Shown here in pieces: positions 58,966 through 64,000 of a stretch of 64,000 bases of DNA. The DNA is from JACOMS01 sp964352785 (GTDB lineage: Bacteria; Pseudomonadota; Alphaproteobacteria; Caulobacterales; Maricaulaceae). Positions within the stretch are counted from its first letter, which is position 1. Each line of letters starts with the position of its first letter. The notes beneath the pieces were generated by a model. It had not been told where the DNA came from. It searched no databases and was given only the letters and a program-made list of their open reading frames with translations. Where the stretch lies: assembly GCA_964352785.1 (NCBI GenBank), contig CAYGTI010000016.1, positions 1-64,000 of the forward strand, given 5' to 3'. A program made the position numbers and the translations under genes.

Positions 58966-59106
58966 CTAATACCACGCTGACCGTATAGCCGCTTTAGCCA
59001 AACCAAATCTTGAGCGGCGGCGGCGTCGAGATGTTTGATTACCTGCTTTTAGCACAGTCATCGTGCGTGAAAGCGTCTGTGGGTTTTTATTGTTTTGTGC
59101 GTACAT
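58966..59106 (-). CDS. 46-residue basic protein
   Basis: ATG 59106 has AAAGGA upstream at the right distance. A longer in-frame start at 59184 is unsupported. The product (MYAQNNKNPQTLSRTMTVLK, then GNQTSRRRRRSRFGLAKAAI) ends SAWY. It is strongly basic with a five-Arg run. Its own ribosome site and a terminator downstream argue that it is a real small gene. No family is known to me. Nucleic-acid or ribosome binding is possible. Confidence 0.6.
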   Translation of the reverse strand: MYAQNNKNPQTLSRTMTVLKAGNQTSRRRRRSRFGLAKAAIRSAWY

Positions 59107-59214
59107 TGTCTTTCCTTTCGTTGTTGAGAGGTAAGTAGCGCACGCCAGCATATAGGTATAATATATGTTATTTATATTTTGCATAATTTTAAATTATGCA
59201 AGGGCATTTTTAAC

Positions 59215-59704
59215 CTAAGTTTGTTTCAAAAAGACATACCAAGCACCGCTTCCGCCGTGGCGAACATGGGCCTGAGCATAGCTGGCCACCATGGGGCGAA
59301 TATCCGGCGCATTGATCCACTCGGGGAAAGCCCGGCGCAACACGCCGTCCAGCCGCGCGCCTTTGCCTGTTACAACAAGAACGCATTTCTGCCCCCGCCC
59401 CCCCCGCGCGCTGGAGTGACAGCCGTAACAGAGGGTAGGCTTCGGCCTGTGTTTTATCATGTAGGTCGAGTTTTCGATCAATGGTTACCCGCCCGCGACG
59501 TATCTTGCGGTCTTGATTTAAAGCCGGAGCACCAATTGCAGCCTTAGGACGGTGATCTGGGACGTGTGGCGGCACCCGCATCATACCCGCAAATTCTTCG
59601 TGCGTGGGCTCCGGGCGTGCGGAGCCCCGGCGGCGCGGACTGACCGTGCGCGCCACCTTGTGCCAAATTTGACGCTCATCAGGAGTTAGGCGGCGGTCTG
59701 TCAT
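59215..59704 (-). pseudogene. Smr-domain protein, frameshifted in a G run
   Basis: The start at 59704 opens a frame with an N-terminal polar part and 'TIDRKLDLHDKTQAEAYPLL', the beginning of an Smr domain. At a run of eight G's on this strand (59405-59412 region) the frame slips. The domain continues in the next frame as 'GQKCVLVVTGKGARLDGVL' and 'AFPEWINAPDIRPMVASYAQ' with the end 'WYVFLKQT'. Removing one G restores an ordinary Smr protein of about 162 residues. It could be a sequencing error, a real pseudogene or a slip-controlled gene. Smr domains cut or bind nucleic acid. Confidence 0.8.
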
Positions 59705-59729
59705 AGTGCCAAGGGGTTACGCCAACAGA

Positions 59730-60956
59730 TCACGAAATAAGTCCATCCGGTATCAAGCTGATCGGGAGCAACACCGTCCACGTGCCCGGATGCTTCATGA
59801 CGCCCGCGCGCGCGCCCGCATCATCACCTGAGCCAAAATAAAGATCGCCCCGCAAAAGCCCCCTTATGGCGCTGCCTGTATCTTGGGCCACAACTAAAAG
59901 CCCGGTATCAATACCCCGATAATCTCCAGCTTCCTTTGGCAACTTGACGTTCAGCCAAACAGGGACGCCGTAAGGATGAAAGGACGGATCAACCGCCAAA
60001 GAGCCCATAGCCGTGAGTGGCACGGTCATCGCGCCTTTGGGCCCCTCACCATCGACAAGGTTTTCCGGCGCAAAATAGATATAGCGCTTGTTCTCATTCA
60101 TCAACATGCGCGCGGCTTGGGGACCGGATTTAACCATCCACTCTTCTATGGCTTGTTTGGAGGCTTGCTCCGTATTCATATAACCCGCGCGGACAAGAAC
60201 TCCGCCGATGGACGTGTAAGGAAGGCCGTTATTGGCCGCGTAAGCGGCGCGGACGCGGTGGCCATCTTTGAAAATAAGAACGCCCGAGCCTTGTATATGC
60301 ATAAAAAAGACCTCGAGCGGGCGGCCATAAGCAATAATATCAGACGCGCCGCCTGTGACTTTGGCGCGGGGGAGCCGCCGCGCAGCTTCTGTTTTAGGGC
60401 GCGTTAAGATAGGCTCTGAAAACTCTGCTGTGGCGCGGCGGCGAACGGCAATCTCCGGCTGAAAATACCCAGTAATTAATCCGGTTGACGCCTCGTTGGA
60501 GCGGATAGTTTGTGGATAAAAATAGGTTTCAAAAAAGCGGCGGGCGGTTTTTGCTGTTTTTGCCGATGATGTGGCCGCGCCGCAACCGGCTTGCCAGTCT
60601 GCAATCCGGCCCAAGTCAGGGCGGGCGACCTTGAGATAGCTCCCGGCGTTTTTCTTGGCCCACACTTCACAATTACGTGCAAACGCTCTCACGGCAGGCC
60701 GCACATCCGCGCGGCTCCAGCCTGGCAAACGGGAAAAGGCTTCCGCTCCGGAAGGCACCGTTGACGGGGAAGGTATCTCAGGAAAAGGACGCGAGCCCGG
60801 GTTTTGCGGTAAGGGTTGCGGCGCGGTAGGATCCGGCGGGCCGGGAAAGGCGGGACGCTCGTCGGGGGTAGGGCCTTGCGGCGGCAATGTTGGCGGCGCC
60901 GTCACGCAAGCGCTCATAAGAACACAAAGACACGCCGTCCACCACCCCCGCATCAC
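59730..60956 (-). CDS. mltA: membrane-bound lytic murein transglycosylase A
   Basis: A 408-residue lipoprotein. The signal sequence ends in a lipobox (VLMSAC, about residue 17). A Pro-rich linker follows. The MltA domain has 'STGLITGYFQPEIAVRR' and 'GVLIFKDGHRVRAAYAANNG', and the 3D domain has the catalytic Asp in 'LLVVAQDTGSAIRGLLRGDL'. It cuts the glycan chain to anhydromuramyl ends in the periplasm. It follows the Tim44-like gene by six bases. Confidence 0.95.
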   Translation of the reverse strand: MMRGWWTACLCVLMSACVTAPPTLPPQGPTPDERPAFPGPPDPTAPQPLPQNPGSRPFPEIPSPSTVPSGAEAFSRLPGWSRADVRPAVRAFARNCEVWAKKNAGSYLKVARPDLGRIADWQAGCGAATSSAKTAKTARRFFETYFYPQTIRSNEASTGLITGYFQPEIAVRRRATAEFSEPILTRPKTEAARRLPRAKVTGGASDIIAYGRPLEVFFMHIQGSGVLIFKDGHRVRAAYAANNGLPYTSIGGVLVRAGYMNTEQASKQAIEEWMVKSGPQAARMLMNENKRYIYFAPENLVDGEGPKGAMTVPLTAMGSLAVDPSFHPYGVPVWLNVKLPKEAGDYRGIDTGLLVVAQDTGSAIRGLLRGDLYFGSGDDAGARAGVMKHPGTWTVLLPISLIPDGLIS

Positions 60957-60962
60957 GCGCGG

Positions 60963-61646
60963 CTAAGCCTTTGTCTCAGCGTCTGGTTTTTTCGTATCCG
61001 GCGTCGGATCGGCCTCAAAGTCATCTCCATCAGAGGGCGCAACATCAGACAGCAGCCAGTTCGGGTCTTTGGACTTGAAACTGCGCTCAAAAGTCCAAAT
61101 TTCCGATACGCTAGAGAGCAAATCAGGGTCACCGTGAACGGCGGCCCCGTCTGCATCCACAAGCGCAGAGGACAGCTCGGCCTCATAGCGCACAGACACA
61201 CGAGCGAGGCCGCCATCTTTCTGGGCGTTGACAATTTCCGCGCCTTTAATGCGCGCCAAATCCGTGACCTGCGTGAGGCTTTGCTCCTCACGCTCCGTAA
61301 TCGCTTCATCGTAAACTTTGTACACATTATCGGTCAACAGCTCACCGAGCAGCTCGCGGTTGCCTTCGGCGAAGGCCTCGAGGATCATACTATAAGCGCC
61401 TTGCGCGCCGTCCAAAAAGCCGGACGGGGAAAAATCGCGGTCAGCAGCCATGATCTCTGACAGGCCCGGAATGCCTTGGTCGGATTCAACCGGCGCGACG
61501 AACCCGGTTTCAGGTTGATCGTTTTCCATAAACTTTAGCGGATCAACGCCGGACTCCGGGCCTTGGCCAACGGATTTGCCGAGCACCGAGTAGAGCATAA
61601 CGCATACGAGCGTCGCAATCGCGGCATATAAAAGAACTTCATTCAT
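60963..61646 (-). CDS. Tim44/TimA-like membrane adaptor
   Basis: A 227-residue protein with one N-terminal membrane helix ('EVLLYAAIATLVCVMLYSVL') and a Tim44-like domain ('FLDGAQGAYSMILEAFAEGN', 'LLTDNVYKVYDEAITEREEQ', 'IWTFERSFKSKDPNWLLSDV'). In alphaproteobacteria such proteins link to envelope protein transport. It directly precedes mltA and lies next to secB, the conserved setting. Confidence 0.9.
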   Translation of the reverse strand: MNEVLLYAAIATLVCVMLYSVLGKSVGQGPESGVDPLKFMENDQPETGFVAPVESDQGIPGLSEIMAADRDFSPSGFLDGAQGAYSMILEAFAEGNRELLGELLTDNVYKVYDEAITEREEQSLTQVTDLARIKGAEIVNAQKDGGLARVSVRYEAELSSALVDADGAAVHGDPDLLSSVSEIWTFERSFKSKDPNWLLSDVAPSDGDDFEADPTPDTKKPDAETKA

Positions 61647-61805
61647 GGATCGAGGCTTTCATCAATAGCAATGTGTCGTCGTAACATAGGAAGTGCGGCG
61701 GCAAATCGCAATTGCCCTGTTGCTCCTTATCACCGCCTATGTTAGCTGACCGCGCGCTCGGCGCAATCTATTCTTGATGAAAACTCGGCTCACAGGAGAC
61801 GCTCC

Positions 61806-62348
61806 ATGGCGAAAGACCCAAAAACAGACACACCAGAACCGGAGACAACAGCCCCGGATGACGCAGCCGCCCCGACTGAATCGGCGACCCCGACTGACGC
61901 TGCAGCAACAGGCCCTATGCTACAGGTACTGGCACAGTATATTAAAGACGCCAGCTTTGAAAACCCGAACGCACCTGAGAGCCTGCGTACAGGCCTCGAA
62001 GCTCCTGCGATTAATATCAATATTGAAATCGGACGCCAAATGATGGCCGACGATACAGTTGAAGTCGTCTTAATGCTAAAGTGTGAAGCCCGACGCGCCG
62101 ATCAGGTCGCGTTCATCGCTGAAGTTGAATATGCTGGATTGTTTGCTTTCCAAGGAATCGGCGTTGAAGAAATTCAGCCCATGATCATGATCGAATGTCC
62201 GCGCATCCTGTTCCCGTTTGCGCGTCAGATTATGGCCGAAATGACGCAAAATGGCGGCTATCCGCCGATCATGCTCGACCCGCCGGACTTCACAGCCATG
62301 TTCCGCGACGAAATGATGCGCCGTGCGGCTGAGCAAGGCCTTAACTAA
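61806..62348 (+). CDS. secB: protein-export chaperone SecB
   Basis: A 180-residue protein. About 45 Ala/Thr/Pro/Asp-rich residues form an N-terminal extension before the SecB core ('GPMLQVLAQYIKDASFENPN', 'APAININIEIGRQM', 'QVAFIAEVEYAGLFAF'). It keeps precursors unfolded for SecA. GGAGACGCTCC upstream gives the ribosome site. It is divergent from the Tim44-like gene and likely shares its promoter region. Confidence 0.96.
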   Translation: MAKDPKTDTPEPETTAPDDAAAPTESATPTDAAATGPMLQVLAQYIKDASFENPNAPESLRTGLEAPAININIEIGRQMMADDTVEVVLMLKCEARRADQVAFIAEVEYAGLFAFQGIGVEEIQPMIMIECPRILFPFARQIMAEMTQNGGYPPIMLDPPDFTAMFRDEMMRRAAEQGLN

Positions 62349-62375
62349 AGACCAAAACCTATGTGCGGTAGCCGC

Positions 62376-63368
62376 TTAGGCTGCCGCAATAAAATCCCGC
62401 AACGACTGGTGAACGTCGGGTGATAATTTCTCGAGGTTACGCAGAAGCGCCCGTTCGTTCGCGTTTAACACACCGTCCCGCGCAATCCGGCGCGTCAGCC
62501 AAAGCGATTCTTCTGCGTCAATACGCTCTTCATGACGCGTCATTTGTTTTTCGATCAAGGAGCGCTTTTGCTGCTCTTTGTGATCTTTTCCTGAAAAGCT
62601 GTCCCAAACATCCTGCGGCGTGACCTGGTGAATTAAACCACCAATGTTCAGATCACCGCGGCTTTGAATCCATTTTTCCTGCCGCAAGGCTTCTTCGCGA
62701 GACGGGTTTTTAAAGACCGCGTAAAACATCACACAATTTGTCACAGCGTTGACAAATATATCCTGCCACAGCTCCGCCGCGTCATCTTCAGCTTCACAAA
62801 CGTCGTTGAGATCAAACAAGATTTCGGCCTCTTTGACTGTTACTTTAACGTTATTATCGCCGCCGCTCGCATATAAAACCCTTTCAATCATCACCACATC
62901 ATCGCGGCTAATTTTCTTAGCCGTAGAGTTACGTGTGCTGCCCATATAACCTTCCGAATAAAGAATAGCGGCTCTGACCTCTGACAAAGCAAACTCGGCC
63001 AGTGTATCCGTAGCGTTTTTAGCAATATCCAAAACAGACAAAAGCGAACGCAATTCTGTCTCTGTTTGAATATGACCATCATGAGAAATACGTTTGATGA
63101 ACCATTTGGCCGTGTCCTCATCCACATAACCGTGCGGGCGGGTTTGGCGCACAAGCAATGTGGTTATGGTAGCAACAAAGAAGTCAGCCCAGCACTCAGA
63201 TTTCGGGATATCTAAATCGTTTAAATCAAATAGGCGGTTGGCTTCGTTGGTCGCCACAAAACTGTCAGCAAAAACGTAACGGCGCAGATCAATAACATCC
63301 TTGGCCGTTACTGCGCCCTTGGTTTTAATGTTTGCAAATACCTCTTCTAAATGCGCAATCATTATCAA
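62376..63368 (-). CDS. protein with an internal duplication, unknown function
   Basis: A 330-residue soluble acidic protein. Two halves repeat: 'EANRLFDLNDLDIPKSECWA' with 'DFFVATITTLL', and later 'EAEILFDLNDVCEAEDDAAE' with 'DIFVNAVTNCV'. Each is followed by a 'W-x-x-x-RI-x-x-DG-x(5)-E' motif ('WFIKRISHDGHIQTETELRS', 'WLTRRIARDGVLNANERALL'). These loops resemble EF-hand-like or TerB-like elements (Asp-rich, LFDLND and DGxL), so metal binding is possible. No family is recognised. It is convergent with secB. Confidence 0.7.
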   Translation of the reverse strand: MIMIAHLEEVFANIKTKGAVTAKDVIDLRRYVFADSFVATNEANRLFDLNDLDIPKSECWADFFVATITTLLVRQTRPHGYVDEDTAKWFIKRISHDGHIQTETELRSLLSVLDIAKNATDTLAEFALSEVRAAILYSEGYMGSTRNSTAKKISRDDVVMIERVLYASGGDNNVKVTVKEAEILFDLNDVCEAEDDAAELWQDIFVNAVTNCVMFYAVFKNPSREEALRQEKWIQSRGDLNIGGLIHQVTPQDVWDSFSGKDHKEQQKRSLIEKQMTRHEERIDAEESLWLTRRIARDGVLNANERALLRNLEKLSPDVHQSLRDFIAAA

Positions 63369-63464
63369 TCTCCAAATATCGTTTGGAGAAATGTTAAATC
63401 AGAATGTTTATTAGGACGCTAACAGAAGGCGGGTTTTTAAATTCATAGCGATAGGCAAACTGTT

Positions 63465-64000
63465 TTAACGGCAAGATTTTGCGGCTTGAGCTAAGACATC
63501 GCTCACGCGCTGCGCGGCAATGCTATCTTCGACAGGTTTGCGCAACGTCGTTGATTTCCACCTCATCTGCCACATCTGGGCCTCTGAATTCCATTCGGCC
63601 TGCAGCGCCACATCATCATCGCCCGCCGTTAAAACCATGCGAATGAGGCGTTCATTTTTCGAGCCCAAAGCCCTGGCGGTCGCGTAAGATTTGTTATCCG
63701 CGGCTAAAGCGGCCGGCAGCACACTCTCGCCAACCCGGATATCAAGTTTACAAACCCGGTCTTCATGCCCGCCAAAATTTGACGCGCGGTAAAGGCGCTC
63801 TTTCATACCCTCCGGTGGAACCTGCGCCATGGTCGTCAAACTTTCAAACGCCGCTTCGGACAGAGTGTTCAGGCGGGCTTGGTTATCCGCCGGAATAAGC
63901 AGACGGTTTAAAACCTCGCTGCTATTTTCAATGACTTTCTCGCTGCCTGACTTAACCGCGCCCGACATGCCCTCGACCGCATTGCCAACCGCTTTAGCCG
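63465..64000 (-). CDS. hypothetical protein, cut by the window edge
   Basis: The frame stays open from the first in-window ATG (63968) to the window end (reading AKAVGNAVEGM before it), so the gene probably begins beyond 64000 and is partial. The visible part is soluble with helical stretches ('QARLNTLSEAAFESLTTMAQ', 'VEDSIAAQRVSDVLAQAA') and two Cys. No family is recognised. Confidence 0.6.
   Translation of the reverse strand, partial: AKAVGNAVEGMSGAVKSGSEKVIENSSEVLNRLLIPADNQARLNTLSEAAFESLTTMAQVPPEGMKERLYRASNFGGHEDRVCKLDIRVGESVLPAALAADNKSYATARALGSKNERLIRMVLTAGDDDVALQAEWNSEAQMWQMRWKSTTLRKPVEDSIAAQRVSDVLAQAAKSCR

Overview
This window reads as the chromosome of an alphaproteobacterium, probably a marine stalked-bacterium relative (Caulobacterales/Maricaulales type). 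That placement is inferred from the long 2'-deoxycytidine triphosphate deaminase, the Tim44-like adaptor beside SecB and MltA, Fur lacking the CxxC metal motif, the rimP-nusA-ylxR-infB order, the GNAT/nitrilase fusion next to a polyamine operon, and generally modest GC with GC-rich coding DNA. No tRNA, rRNA or CRISPR array was found. Gene density is high, and most genes are ordinary housekeeping genes.

Layout. 1-3.6 kb is accessory: a remnant resembling a replication-relaxation protein, a ParDE toxin-antitoxin pair, a DUF6880-type gene, a palindrome-rich non-coding patch and an IS6-family insertion sequence with visible ends. 3.7-11.5 kb holds an exported dipeptidyl peptidase, dapB, an unknown protein, a cation:proton antiporter with an RCK-like tail and a bifunctional penicillin-binding protein. 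11.5-16.8 kb is the most interesting stretch. It has a 71-residue miniature of an HlyD-type adaptor, a C39-peptidase ABC exporter of the double-glycine type, an unlisted 22-codon gene whose product is a 15-residue double-glycine leader plus a 7-residue core, a strong terminator, then a hybrid histidine kinase with a predicted periplasmic TPR-like sensor. Together these look like a candidate short-peptide secretion and sensing circuit. 16.9-24.3 kb carries infB-ylxR-nusA-rimP and dapE. 24.4-29.3 kb has a cupin/JmjC-like protein, an XRE/DUF2975 pair, rdgB-hemW, and divergent yggS and thiE-like genes whose start codons overlap.

29.4-34.8 kb is a polyamine operon on the minus strand: ornithine/lysine decarboxylase, a deoxyhypusine-synthase homologue with the catalytic lysine, an arginase-family ureohydrolase, a small charged protein, then a GNAT/nitrilase fusion and a 34-residue membrane peptide. 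The last two lie inside a 1955-bp unit bounded by 92-bp inverted repeats. 35.3-41.6 kb has a carotenoid oxygenase, two thiolases, a CpcT/CpeT lipoprotein and L-serine dehydratase, followed by a second, decayed copy of the IS6-type element in the same orientation. 42.4-55.7 kb holds a Cys-repeat lipoprotein, rsmB, apaG, dcd, an S9 peptidase, a YhhN protein, an OmpR-type regulator, an L,D-transpeptidase, the tight nfuA-tsaB-rimI-fur operon and hslU. 55.8-64 kb has an exported unknown protein, a periplasmic M17 aminopeptidase, a 46-residue basic protein with its own ribosome site and terminator, an Smr-domain gene broken at a run of G, mltA, the Tim44-like gene, secB, a protein with an internal duplication, and a gene cut by the window edge.

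All assignments rest on reading the sequence and on knowledge of the families. No database search was run, so names of weakly conserved genes are provisional.
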